This document shows positions 22,954 through 33,544 of a stretch of 64,000 nt of DNA, in pieces; position 1 is the first letter of the stretch; each line of letters opens with the position of its first letter. The stretch spans positions 30,173,730-30,237,729 of the forward strand of contig OY997592.1 in NCBI GenBank assembly GCA_963921825.1, read 5' to 3'. The position numbers and the translations under genes were made by a program. Below the pieces are notes generated by a model, which worked only from the letters and a program-made list of their open reading frames with translations, was not told the origin of the DNA and did no database searches. This stretch comes from Erodium maritimum (lineage: Eukaryota; Streptophyta; Magnoliopsida; Geraniales; Geraniaceae).

Positions 22954-23956
22954 GATCGTGTCACGCCCCGAATTCAGTATGACCGAACCCGGAACGGGAA
23001 CGGTGAAGCAAGTAAAACAAAGTCTCAAATAGTTTAATAAACCGCTTTAAAAGCACCACTTGTATTAATCAAAACAATAATTTTACAAAGTGAGTTTTAA
23101 TTTAAAAAGCGAAAGAACATTAAAACAAGAGTGTACGTCGCTAGATAACCCCGACGGCCCGAACTCTCGCTCCCAGCTCTTCAAGCCTCGAGAGATCCTC
23201 CTAGTCCGCCTCACGAACGGTACCTGTAGGAAAAGCAGAAAGGGGTGAGCGTTTCGCTCACCACCACGGACACCAGACTAACTACGGCATACCAGCAGAA
23301 ATGCTGGGAACACTGGCAACAAACAATAACATAGGGGACTACTACCCCAAATAACAAGTTAAACCCGACTGTCACACAAATAACTGTCAATTCCCCCCCC
23401 CCCCCCAACCATCTAAGACCCGTGCACGTAATGGAGACCCCAAATCAGAGAGCGAACAACCTTTCCATTAGTCACACCGACAAAGTAAAGCACAACCCTC
23501 ACACGATCCTATGTGCATTTACTTGTAACTTTCCGCAACCAAACTTGTATTCGCTACTCGTCCCTACCTCAGAAGCCTGCGGGAAAAGTAGTAAAGGGGA
23601 TGAGCATTCCGCTCACCTCCACAGATACCCGTTCGATTATGGCATACTAGTAAAACATCAACAACTTACCAATCTAAACAGGGCAAACAACTACCTCAAA
23701 ACCTGATACCAAACCGTCACAACTGCTCACAATATCAATACCTCAAATACTCGCTCACGAAGGGAAACCTCGAATGGAGATCATATTCTCGACTAAGTAA
23801 AACACTATTGCTCACCATATCAACACCCCAATTACCCGATCACGTAGGGGAAACCTCAAAACGGGGATCACGTTCTCAACTAAGCAAAACACTATTGCTC
23901 ATAATATCAATACCCCAATTACCCGATCACGTAGGGGAAACCTCAAACAACCCACT

Positions 23957-24078
23957 CACGTGAGGGAAACCTCAAACCACCCGTTCACGTGAGGGAAACC
24001 TCAAACAACCCGTTCACGTGAGGAAAACCTCAAACCACCCGTTCACGTGAGGAAAACCTCAAACCACCCGTTCACGTG
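23957..24078. repeat. 29-bp tandem array, five palindromic CACGTG sites
   Basis: CACGTG occurs at 23957, 23986, 24015, 24044 and 24073, exactly 29 bp apart, within units like CCGTTCACGTGAGGGAAACC. CACGTG is the G-box core recognised by plant bHLH and bZIP factors. Confidence 0.9.
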
Positions 24079-24476
24079 AGGGAACCTAGTTCGTACAGCA
24101 CCGCAGCACATCAACCCTAACCCCTCTCCGTGGCGAGACCCTCACACAGAGGCGTTGTATCACCACCATAGGTTATTGATGAATCTCGAACCCAAGACCT
24201 CACCCTTTAACACAGAACTCACGACCTCTAAAAACAAACACAAACGTGAACAAAGTCACGCAATATCAACACATACAATGCACGCAAGATCACAAAGGAT
24301 CAACACACATACTGCACAGTTTTCGGTAGCAATCCGACTGGGCTTGGCACTGCCCCACGCACTTTCTCCGACACACAGTCGGGCCAGGCGGTCGACCTCA
24401 TCGCGGCACATATCAACACTTTTCCGATTGCTAGTCGGAACGAGGGCCTCTCCTTCATCGCGGAACCTCAAGCCTC

Positions 24477-25070
24477 AGCACTTTACCGATCGCGCGCCGG
24501 AAGGTACGACACACCTCACGGGGAACACATCCCTCGGCACTTTACCGATCGCGCATCGGAAGGTACGACACACCTCTCGGGCACAACTCAAGCCTCAGCA
24601 CTTTACCAATCGCGCGCCGGAAGGTACGACACACCTCACGGGGAACACAACCCTCGGCACTTAACCGGTCGCGCATCGAAAGGTACGACACACCTCTCGG
24701 GCACAACTCAAGCCTCAGTACTTTACCAATCGCGCGCCGGAAGGTACGACACACCTCACGGGGAACACAGCCCTCGGCACTTTACCGGTCGCGCATCGGA
24801 AGGTACAACACACCTCTCGGGCACAACTCAAGCCTCATCACTTTACCAATCGCGCCCCGGAAGGTACGACACACCTCACGGGGAACACAGCCCTTGACAC
24901 TTTACCGGTCGCGCATCGGAAGGTACGACACACCTCTCGGGCACAACTCAAGCCCCAGCACTTTACCAATCGCGCGTCGGAAGGTACGACACACCTCACG
25001 TGGAACACAGCCCTCGGCACTTTACCGGTCGCGCATCGGAAGGTACGACACACCTCTCGGGCATAACTCA
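24477..25070. repeat. 120-bp array built from two 60-bp half-units
   Basis: GCACTTTACC-AATCGCGC-GCCGGAAGGTACGAC units begin at about 24477, 24597, 24717, 24837 and 24957, alternating with GCACTTTACCGGTCGCGCATCGG half-units 60 bp later. The long reading frames across it are repeat by-products. Confidence 0.9.
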
Positions 25071-26893
25071 TCCAGGTATCACCAGAACAATCACAATCAC
25101 AACCAAATATCACACAATACTCCGCAAATAGCAAAATTAACATCACGACTAACTACCACTCAGCAAGTCAGTCAACAACAATACGGGTTCAACACCCCAA
25201 AGGCACACATGGCCACACCCAAACAAAAACAGTTCACTCAACATACGGGCACAACCAGGTGCCCACATGTGATTCTACAGCACGATAAGGTTCCACAACC
25301 TAAGGACACAACCAGGTGCCCACATGCACTGCTATCGTACGATAAGTTTCCTTAACCTACGGCACCACCAAGTGCCACATGCATTTCTATTGTTCGATAA
25401 ATTCACTTATCCTACGACACCACCAAGTGTTACATGCATTTCTACTAATAACTTTCCCTAGTCAAGGCCGATATCCGGATACTTTTCCCTACCTCGTAAA
25501 GGGTTCCAAGTCCGATGCTCACGCTCCGGCAATGCTCACGATCACCCGCTTAGCCTCCTCTTTCCACGGTCGGTGGCACGATCTAACATGATCAAAATAA
25601 CACACTTTTTAAATGTGCAGGAAAAATCGAATTTAATGAATTTAACACCCAAAAACAGCCCCGACCATGCCGATCGCTCCCACACTTCCCAATTACTCGA
25701 CAGTATCAACAAAGGGCCCGGAAAGGCCCGATTCGCCCGGCTCGGCGAATCTGCCCGGGATCGGAAAACCCCCTTTCGGGGCTCCGAAAATTCCCATTTT
25801 CGTTTCTACGATCCTAAAATAATTCACGTGTTCCAACGCAATCGACAGAATCAATTTCTGATACCCGAGCGATTTAATTCCGCATTTAAAGTTTCAAACC
25901 CAAATTTCCGAATTCTCACAAATTAATTCCATAGTTCGTTCCGGGTGTGAATTATCGACTCGGGGATCATCCAAGACCACCCGAACACGAAAAACCCGAG
26001 GCCCGGCCAAGTGGGCCCCACACGGCCACACCGAAAAACGCTCCTTTTCGCACCAAAACGTTCCTAACGAACTCCAAACCTCAACCATTCATCTTTAAAC
26101 CAATTCTAACCAAAACCCTAGAATTCAAACGTGTTGAAATGAGAAAAAGACGGGTTCTTATCGTGGGGAACGTTGAGAGGATGACGATTACGCAAGAAAA
26201 GAGGCGATCCAACGGTCGGATCGTCGATAAAACCATAAATTCCAACACTTTCTTCTCTTTTCCTCTTCTCCTTCATCTCTCTTCTTTCTCTCTCCTTTTT
26301 TCTCTTTTTTTTTTGAAATGGCCAACCCTCTCTCCTTTCTTCTCTTTTTAATTTGTTTTAAAATCAAACACACACCAAAAAGACAAAAATACCTCCATCC
26401 CTTTTGTCTTTTAGTTCAAAGTCCAAGAGCACATTAGTCATTTCAACTCCCTTCCACCACTTTTATGACAAGTGTCAAGTGGGTCCCACTAGTTAGGAAA
26501 AATATTTTTGTAGATATTTTTCAGTCCGATTGGCGAAATTCGCCGTCTCGGGCCCATTTTCGAAGAATTTATGAAATTTCGTGTGCTACAAGGAAACGGC
26601 CCAACTAAGACTGCTGCAATGACGGCTAATCTTTTTGGATCCAAATCGGGCCTCGAACAGACCAAAACGTCGCTCGGTTGACTTTTTAAGCAAAAAGTCA
26701 ACTTTTCCCGAATTGGTCAAAAAGTTGCCCTGAGTCACCCAGAACTCACTTTGGTCGGTACCGGGGTCAAATTAAGTCCGATATGACCCTCGGGGTCAAT
26801 TTTAGGTTCATTTAGGTGTATGTCCAAAATTTTAATTTTTTTCGTTTTTCCGCCGATTGACCGGTGTTGACCAGGAGCGGCCCTTACAGATCG

Positions 26894-27276
26894 AGTTTTG
26901 CTCAAGATCATAGAACTACACCCTATTATTATTGATTTTTCCGATGATTGGTTATGCACATATTCATATGGGCAATGGTTTTGTGCCCTCTCCCCGTGAC
27001 TAGTATGCGGTTGATTTCATGACAACACATGCATATGAACTTAAGTATTCTAAGACCATAAGGAAAGCATTATTTGATTTACCCATCGTTACTAGTGTCA
27101 TGTGTTAATTGGATTTCATGTTTACTTATGCCCCATGACCGATTCTTTGCGTGAACCAATAGTTATGTATCTTAGGTAGTAGCGTGTACATAGTTTCCTT
27201 TTTGTCTAGAATTAAATTAAACTTTTTACCCTTATTTTCCCTTTTGGGACGTGGAAGTGACAACACACGTCCCCTG
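26894..27276. other. gene-free stretch between solo LTR and LINE derivative
   Basis: No genes or repeats recognised. It may include the lost left part of the Harbinger remnant whose right end is at 31567. Confidence 0.4.
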
Positions 27277-27878
27277 GTTTTAACAAGAATACTTTTTTAT
27301 GATAAGCGATTTGAAATTTTCATTATACTTGAGAAAGGTACAATGAAAAGCAAAAACAAGGTCAGGGTGACCCGTTCTGAGAAAACAAAAACAAGTAAAA
27401 AACCAGAACTAGACATAGCAGTATGAAAGTACTAGAATAAAAACAACAGACTACTAGTCTAAAAAAAACACAAAGAGGCCATAACACAGACAAAGCCTCG
27501 GACTTCCTTGCGACACCACAAATGTTTCCTCCGAAAGTAATGGACCACAAACTCCAAGGTCATAGATCCTCTCAACTGTATGAGACCAGTGTAATAGTTG
27601 CAGGATGAACATAAACAACTCCCCACCACCTGTATACTCTTGCCCAGAAAAACCATGCAAAACTACAATGAAGAGAAACATCTTCAAAAACAGTTTTGTA
27701 TGACTTACAGAGCACTTCAGAAAGGGATAACAGGTCTTCAAACAGACAAAGAATCCCCATACGCCCCTTCAGCGGGAGAGAAAGCATGTTCCCAAATACC
27801 AACGAGCTCACAGTAATACGCCGTCTCTTCTGGACGGAATATGTTCCTCTCACATACCATGGGAGGAACTTCAACTTT

Positions 27879-28240
27879 TTAATTCAGGGCTAAAGCAAGA
27901 GAATTGGAGTTCAAGGCCTCCAATTCCTCATCATCACATTCATCTTCGTATAAATCCTCCTCATCATCTTCCAGATCAAGACGTTCCGGTATCTCTAAAT
28001 CAAGATTATTAAACTGTTCTAAAACAGAGACATCAGATTTTAACGCCTTTACGCCAACCTGTTTGACATAATCCCAAACTCCTTGTCGTGCTTGACGTTC
28101 TGTGCTTCGAGGACTGATGTGAGACAAAACTGGTGCTTGATACACAACATGCTTAACTTTCTGCAAGCGTTTTGGTGAGACCCGGGAGTTTGGAGGGGAA
28201 GCTAGTGCAGCACGGGGGAGCTGATTAGCGACTGATTTGA
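27879..28240 (-). pseudogene. ORF1 C-terminal segment (frameshifted continuation)
   Basis: In the frame shifted from the main ORF, sense reading gives NQLPRAALASPPNSRVSPKRLQKVKHV, then WDYVKQVGVKALKSDV and a very acidic LDLEDDEEDLYEDECDDEELE tail before the stop at 27879. The VGVKAL plus acidic tail layout matches the ORF1 end at 19000-19100. One indel near 28240 separates it from the main frame. Confidence 0.65.
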
Positions 28241-29743
28241 CTGAGACAATCTGGGCTTCGGGCTCATGAGGTTCAGTTGGACGCGAAGTTGAAGAGAGCC
28301 CCTTCTCCGAGTTTGAGATTGTATTGGAGATTTAGTAGCAGATAGATCTGCAAGATCAGCTTTATCAACTTGGTATTCCCAATCCTTTTCTGAGGAGGAG
28401 TCCGGTAACGTAATGCTCGGAAAAAACAACTCCGGCACATCTATGGCACCAATTCCAGTAATACAAATGGGGAATATAGAATTCCCTAACTGAAAATTCA
28501 AGACTAGCCAGGAAATTTTTGTATTGCTATGAATCAATAAGAACGATTTATCAAACGCAGCAGAATCAGGAGAAGAGTCAACGAGATGATGTAAAACTGT
28601 ACCCAGTTTCTTGCCAACCGATAAAACAGAGGCCTCTGTTCTTCCTTGAAACAGAATTCCTTCCATCACGACCCATTGAATAAAACCTCCCATAGTAACT
28701 AAGGCCCCTGAATTGCTTAAAAATTCAAACCAAGGTTTCAACTTGTTCCAGTTATCCTTCTCCAGTTCATCTCTCAAAGTAGGATTGATGACTGTGAGTA
28801 GAAAAACTCTATTGCTAAAGGAATGTAACACTACATCCTCCAAACCCAAAGATTTCAGCAGAGAGTTGTATTGAGACGTAGACCAATTGTTTTGTGCCAG
28901 AACAAGAATACCTAAGAGAGCCATCTCCCTAGAACCTTCGATCGGAGTGCCCTGTGCTAAAATTTCAGAATTCAACTGTGTTTTGGGAACCCAGTGCTGG
29001 CGAGGAGGTGATTTTTTCCGACTCTCTGTGTGAGGAACGAGCCTAGCATAAGCCAGTGCTACCAGCAATTTGTATCCATCTTGTATTGTACCATTAAAAG
29101 CTTCAATGGCTTTCTTAGCTCTGGTAGAGACAAGTTGAATGAAACCAAAAAACTTTCCAGTACGATTGGAACGCTTGCAAACATAACATGAAGTAATACC
29201 TTCTGAACCCAACAGATGCTTCAACCAGGCGCCATTTCTCCCAGGAGGCAAGTTGCAGACAAACAATTTCTCGGTGATCGAGGCAGGAACCTGAGTCTCC
29301 TTTGATTTCGGACTTGTAGAAGGATGGGCAGAACCCTCCAAACGCTGAATCAATGTTGAGACTCTCCCATTCATAAATGGTCGCAAATTCGAATCAATTG
29401 GCTTTTCAGCCGATAGATCATCCTCCAAGGTTGGTGAAACCCGGCTTGAGTTGTGTGAACTCCCGCTAGGAACGACAACCACTGATTTCGGTCTCGAGCT
29501 CTGCTTCACCAGATCCGAGCACGCCGGCGCTTTCCCTTTTCTTGCGTCCCTTAACATGTTATTCTTCCATCTCGAGCTGTGAATCCACAAAAGAGATTGA
29601 TGCAAGAGCATAGAGCACAAGCCACTGAACCTTGGCAGGAACTTTTCACAGTTCAAAACAAAAAAAAACCTCTGTGGATTAATGTCCTCCAACCAAACAC
29701 AGCAAAAAACCAAAGCACCTGTTCTTGGTTCCACAATCTCCAA
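28202..29743 (-). CDS. LINE-type ORF1 protein with RRM (513 codons open)
   Basis: An RNA-binding ORF1 protein of the kind that coats LINE RNA. RRM at residues 159-232: RNP2 LFVCNLPP (160-167), RNP1-like KFFGFIQL (197-204). Residues about 320-420 (WFEFLSNSGALV, VMEGILFQGRT, SFLLIHSNTKISW) resemble the DUF4283-like middle part of these proteins. The first Met is at residue 1, but the 62 residues before M63 (29557) are hydrophobic and unlike ORF1 proteins; M63, starting MLRDARKGKAPA, is the better start. The frame ends early at 28202 because of a frameshift; the natural C-terminus continues at 28240-27879. Zinc knuckles are absent. A host RRM gene copied by LINE machinery is the main alternative. 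Confidence 0.6.
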   Translation of the reverse strand: MEIVEPRTGALVFCCVWLEDINPQRFFFVLNCEKFLPRFSGLCSMLLHQSLLWIHSSRWKNNMLRDARKGKAPACSDLVKQSSRPKSVVVVPSGSSHNSSRVSPTLEDDLSAEKPIDSNLRPFMNGRVSTLIQRLEGSAHPSTSPKSKETQVPASITEKLFVCNLPPGRNGAWLKHLLGSEGITSCYVCKRSNRTGKFFGFIQLVSTRAKKAIEAFNGTIQDGYKLLVALAYARLVPHTESRKKSPPRQHWVPKTQLNSEILAQGTPIEGSREMALLGILVLAQNNWSTSQYNSLLKSLGLEDVVLHSFSNRVFLLTVINPTLRDELEKDNWNKLKPWFEFLSNSGALVTMGGFIQWVVMEGILFQGRTEASVLSVGKKLGTVLHHLVDSSPDSAAFDKSFLLIHSNTKISWLVLNFQLGNSIFPICITGIGAIDVPELFFPSITLPDSSSEKDWEYQVDKADLADLSATKSPIQSQTRRRGSLQLRVQLNLMSPKPRLSQSNQSLISSPVLH

Positions 29744-29779
29744 ACTAACAGACTACACAGTGGCTTAATCGAAAAAAAT

Positions 29780-30230
29780 TGATCAACTTACAAACCCACT
29801 AGTGATTCTTAAGAGGACATAGACGACCGGATAAGAACCGAGACGAGCCGGAGAAGATGGTGTCGAGACGAGACGTGGCGGCAGAGGGGGCTGTGGACAC
29901 GACCTAGGCGGACCCTTCTCCGGCGACTCCGATCCACGAAATCCCTCGGATCCACGAACTGACCGGTGATGTATCCGATTCGCGTTTTGCCGGACCGAAA
30001 TAACAACAGCGAGGTCGGAATCGCTTGCCAGGCCGAGCTCCAATCTCCGATCCCTCCACGCCTAAGCCGCGCATGACCACAACCGGGGGAACCCTGAACC
30101 ACCGGAGACAGTGGCGGCCAACAGTCGGTGTCGACGGCGGCGCTACACTTTAGGGGTGAAACCTAAAGTTGCGCGCGTGCAGCGCGTTCTACAAAGTATA
30201 TTAGAAATCCCCTGTTCGTCAGACTTCGCT
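29780..30230 (-). other. GC-rich 5' leader of the ORF1-only element
   Basis: About 450 bp, rich in CGG/GACG words as expected for a LINE promoter or 5' UTR. A GTAAGTT donor-like site (about 29794, minus) and a TTCACAG acceptor-like site (about 29580) could define an intron before M63; this is only a possibility. Confidence 0.4.
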
Positions 30231-30404
30231 GTTTTAACAAGAATACTAATGATACATTTACTCCCTATGTGGTCGATCGGTACTTAACTGTCTACTATAT
30301 TGCTTGATAACCATGTATTGGTGCAAGTAAAAGAGGGATTTGACCATTAGTCATCCCCAATAATCAAAGATGGTATGCCAAAATAGCATCTTCACTCCAC
30401 TGGT

Positions 30405-30893
30405 TTGTTATACAGTGAATGGTCACGAGTACACAACCTCTTATTACTTTATTGATAATATTTATTGTCTATGGCTGCATTTGTGAAAACAATATCATGT
30501 CCGCAATTTCCAAAACAAAGGTGTTTTTCTAAAGTCCAAGAGGCGGCAAGTTAGGATATTGAACAAGCATTTGGATTTTTGCAAGCTCGTTTTCATATCA
30601 TCACTCGTCTGAGCCGAATGTCGAATAAGAACTCACTCGTAGTGATTATGACTGCTTATATTGTCTTCCAGAACATGATCGTTAAGGGTGAATGACGTTT
30701 GTACCCTATTGACTCGTTTGAGGATGTGGGTGTCTCGACTGCAACGATCCGCCAAGGCCCACCTCTAGCGGTGAACATCACAAGTTTCTTGAAGACTATA
30801 ACAAGGCTTCATGATCGAGAAGTTCGTAACCGTCTCCACAATGACCTTATGGAGTACATTTGAGCTAAATTTGGAGAATACGACCCCGTTTAG
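30405..30893 (+). pseudogene. Harbinger transposase C-terminal fragment
   Basis: Reads YTVNGHEYTTSYYFIDNIY (30408-30465), then after a frameshift a KVQEAAS, DIEQAFGFLQARFHIITR, TAYIVFQNMIVKGE series (about 30525-30690) that includes the catalytic Glu of the DDE triad, then a LHNDLMEYI-AKFGEYDP end near 30890. The N-terminal half with both Asp residues is absent and stops interrupt the frame. Confidence 0.8.
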
Positions 30894-30973
30894 GGTAATG
30901 TAATGTAACGATTTTTTTTTCACACTGTCAAATTAATGAATACGAATTTCTAAATATTTATTTAAAGGGTCAA

Positions 30974-31434
30974 ATATCGAAACTTACTCTTAAGAATTGG
31001 TCAGGAACACTACACTACCCAACATTTCAAAATGACAAATGCATTACCTTAAGTATTGGTCACGCGATTTTGTTAGTAAAAATGTACGGAATATTCCATT
31101 CTGTTAGTCATATGACCTCAAGTGTCATATAATGGATGGTAAAATGACGGTTCCCTTAATTATTTGACCTCTATACATTTTATAAGGAACATTACCATTG
31201 TACCATCGTTATTGTTCCTTATAAAATGTGTAGAGGTCAAATACTTAAGGGGGGAAAATGTCATTTTACCATCCATTATATGACACTTGAGGTCATACGA
31301 CTAACGAAATAGAATATTCCGTCCAATTTTACTAACAAAATCACGTGGTTAATACTTAAGGTAGTGCATTTTTCGTTTTGAAACGTTGGGTAGTATAGTG
31401 TTCGTGACCAATACTTAAGAGTAAGTTTCGATAT
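30974..31434. mobile_element. foldback MITE, about 217-bp inverted arms
   Basis: ATATCGAAACTTACTCTTAAG at the left is mirrored by CTTAAGAGTAAGTTTCGATA at the right. The arms 30974-31190 and 31214-31434 pair nearly throughout (TTATAAGGAAC / GTTCCTTATAA at the loop edge) around a 23-nt loop. No coding. Superfamily not assigned because no clear duplication is visible. Confidence 0.9.
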
Positions 31435-31567
31435 ATAAGTCTTAATTAAAATTTCAAAACCAACTAACCACGAGTATCCACCACTGGCTAATGGTTTGAG
31501 TTAGTGGTAACATCTAGTGGTCTAGAGAAACAAACCACTAGATACTGGTTTAGCACCGTGGATGCTC

Positions 31568-31687
31568 TACGCATTGTTGTTTTGACTCTTCTAGTTCTAG
31601 CTCATAGGCTCCAAGTTATCAACCCAAAGTAAGAAGAAAAACTATATAAAAAAAAACAATATTAAGAAAAACTGAAAGACGCTTTCA
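31568..31687. other. short unassigned spacer
   Basis: Sequence between the Harbinger end and the Mutator-like element; nothing recognised. Confidence 0.4.
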
Positions 31688-31696
31688 ATTACTTAA

Positions 31697-33000
31697 GGGA
31701 AAATTCCACATCAGTACCCTAAAAGTTTCATTTTCCATTTAGAGTACCCTAATAGTTTTTTGTGTCACCTCAGTACCCTGACTCTTCATTTATTCCAGTT
31801 TAGTACCCACCGTTAACTTTCCATCTGATTTTCCATCCACATTAGATAAAATGACCATAATACCCCTCATTAACAATCAAATTTTCAAACTCATGCCATT
31901 GAATTTTAATTTTTTTTTACAAAAATCATTTTTTAATAAATTCATATTTTGATTTTAAAAATCAGTTTATTTGAAAATTTTAATTTTAATTTTTCTAAAA
32001 ATCAGTTTTTTTTAATAAAATTTATATTTGATTTGATTTTAATAAATATAAAAATTATAATAATTGTTTTGATATTAAATTTCTTTAATTTTTAGGAATT
32101 TTATTTGCAAAACAGTATCTTCTTCTTGAAATCAATTTTTTACTCACATTTAGGAGATTCAACCAAAATTTACTAAGATCTTTCTCATCCCATCTGTACA
32201 TATCCACCATACTATGACCATTCATTTGCATCCGAGCCTTTCCCTTATACATACGAGTTCTTGAAAACAACAACCCCAAAATTGGAATTCAAAAAGAAAC
32301 AAAAAAAATCACAGTAATTACAGTGACAAATCCATGACTGGAATCACAATCCCTTGCATCTGCACAATCCATGCTCATGAAAAATCGTAGAAATTAATCT
32401 AAAAGAACCTTCATCCCAGACCTGTAGAAGCATCGGAATTTGGTCGAAGCTCTCCGGCAACGGAATTCGGTCGATGCTCTCTGGCACTTGAGACTCTTGA
32501 GCTTCTTCACACTCTCGAAGCTCTCCGGCGAGTAATTGAGCTCTGTTCGTCATGGCCGAGCTTTTCATCGCCATGGCCAAGCTTTTCATCGCCACGACGC
32601 CGAAGCTTGCTGCGGACACGGCGTTGAAGCTTGTTGCGGACATGGTCAAGCTCTTCATCGCCATGGTCGTGTAGTTGATCTGAAATGAAGAGAAGGAGAA
32701 GGGAGACGAGAGGGAGTGGTGCTCGGGACGGTGGCGCAGCGGGTTGATCTGAAATGAAGAGAAGGAGAAGGAAAATGGATTAGGTTTTAAGGAGAATTAA
32801 GGGCAGTATGGTCATTTCTTAAAATAGCAGGGTCATGTGCGAAGCACATGACTACTTTCCGTCTATAAATGGACGGAAACTTAACTGTAGGTACTAAACT
32901 GGAATAAATGAAAATTTAGGGTACTGAGGTGGCACAAAAAACAGTTAGGGTACTCTAAATGAAAAATGAAAGTTTTAGGGTATTGATGTGGAATTACCCC
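31697..33000. mobile_element. Mutator-like TIR element, 1304 bp
   Basis: Perfect 9-bp duplications ATTACTTAA (31688-31696, 33001-33009). Long inverted ends of about 170-195 bp: left GGGAAAATTCCACATCAGTA, right in reverse GGGGTAATTCCACATCAATA, both continuing with repeated 'AGTACCCTAA' phrases. No MURA-type transposase. The middle (32340-32760) is GC-richer, contains a minus frame 32664-32344 of unknown product, and may be captured host DNA. Confidence 0.92.
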
Positions 33001-33009
33001 ATTACTTAA

Positions 33010-33535
33010 TATATAACACACTTCAATGAATCAACACCTTCCAAACACAAAACCTAAATACAACCTTTAACATGTATTTATTTAAGTACATGATTGCTGA
33101 AATTTACTAGAAATTAAGTTGGCTTTTCTCATAGTCCGTAAGCCAAACTTCTATATCAAACCTCTTGGTTTTCCATGGAGTTATATATATGAGATGTTAA
33201 TCGTCTCATTTGTGCTTACCTAACACCATTTATCCACCAACATATCATTTTAATATAATTTAGTACTCTACATATAATTCCACCAAATACATAACCAATC
33301 CCCCGACTAGAACTAGAATAAATTTGAGAAATACTAATTCCAAAAAGTGAAACCACAGATTCTCAATGACCCCCAAACACAGCTATGATTTTAGTCGTAT
33401 AAAAAATCAAAATAAAAAACATCAATCGATCAAAGACAATAAATCTTGTATGTTTACCTATTTAAAAGGGTAATTTTGAGATTGAACTAAACATATGGAC
33501 ATGTTTTTTTTTTAGCGAAAGATGCAATTCATTAA
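33010..33535. other. AT-rich spacer
   Basis: No genes or repeats recognised. Confidence 0.5.
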
Positions 33536-33544
33536 TTTAAGTTA

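Larger units (their letters stand above)
22959..26888 (-). mobile_element. solo LTR, 3930 bp, Ty3/gypsy family
   Basis: TGTCACGCCCCGAA...CCCTTACA with identical 5-bp duplications GATCG on both sides (22954-22958, 26889-26893). No internal region or second LTR, so it arose by recombination between LTRs. It contains the GGTGAGCGTTTCGCTCACCACC block (about 23244), a 14-C run (23393-23406), a 29-bp G-box array (23957-24078) and a 120-bp repeat array (24477-25060). Confidence 0.95.
27294..30230 (-). mobile_element. complete ORF1-only LINE-type insertion (no RT), 2937 bp
   Basis: Flanked by 17-bp copies GTTTTAACAAGAATACT (27277-27293, 30231-30247). Its minus-strand 3' end is ...AAATCGCTTATCATAAAAAA, like the other LINE tails here. 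In sense order it has a GC-rich 5' leader of about 450 bp (30230-29780), an RRM-type ORF1 (about 29557-27880 with one frameshift) and a 3' UTR of about 580 bp. No endonuclease, RT or RNase H sequence is present. Both ends are defined, so ORF2 is absent through internal loss or by design, and 5' truncation does not explain it. Confidence 0.85.
30330..31567 (+). mobile_element. PIF/Harbinger remnant with right terminus
   Basis: Carries a transposase piece (30405-30893) and ends CCGTGGATGCTC, which reversed is GAGCATCCACGG, matching the GAGCATCCGCAATGG end at 56419. A foldback element sits inside it at 30974-31434. The left end is lost or lies beyond the LINE insertion. Confidence 0.6.

Noticed and set aside
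24155..24664. 169-codon plus frame in the solo LTR
   Set aside because: Runs through the 120-bp array and repeats its own sequence; not a protein family.
3306..26888. Pairing the LTRs at 3306 and 22959 as the two ends of one large element
   Set aside because: The 22959 LTR has its own matching GATCG duplications, and the 3306 LTR is truncated with a different flank.
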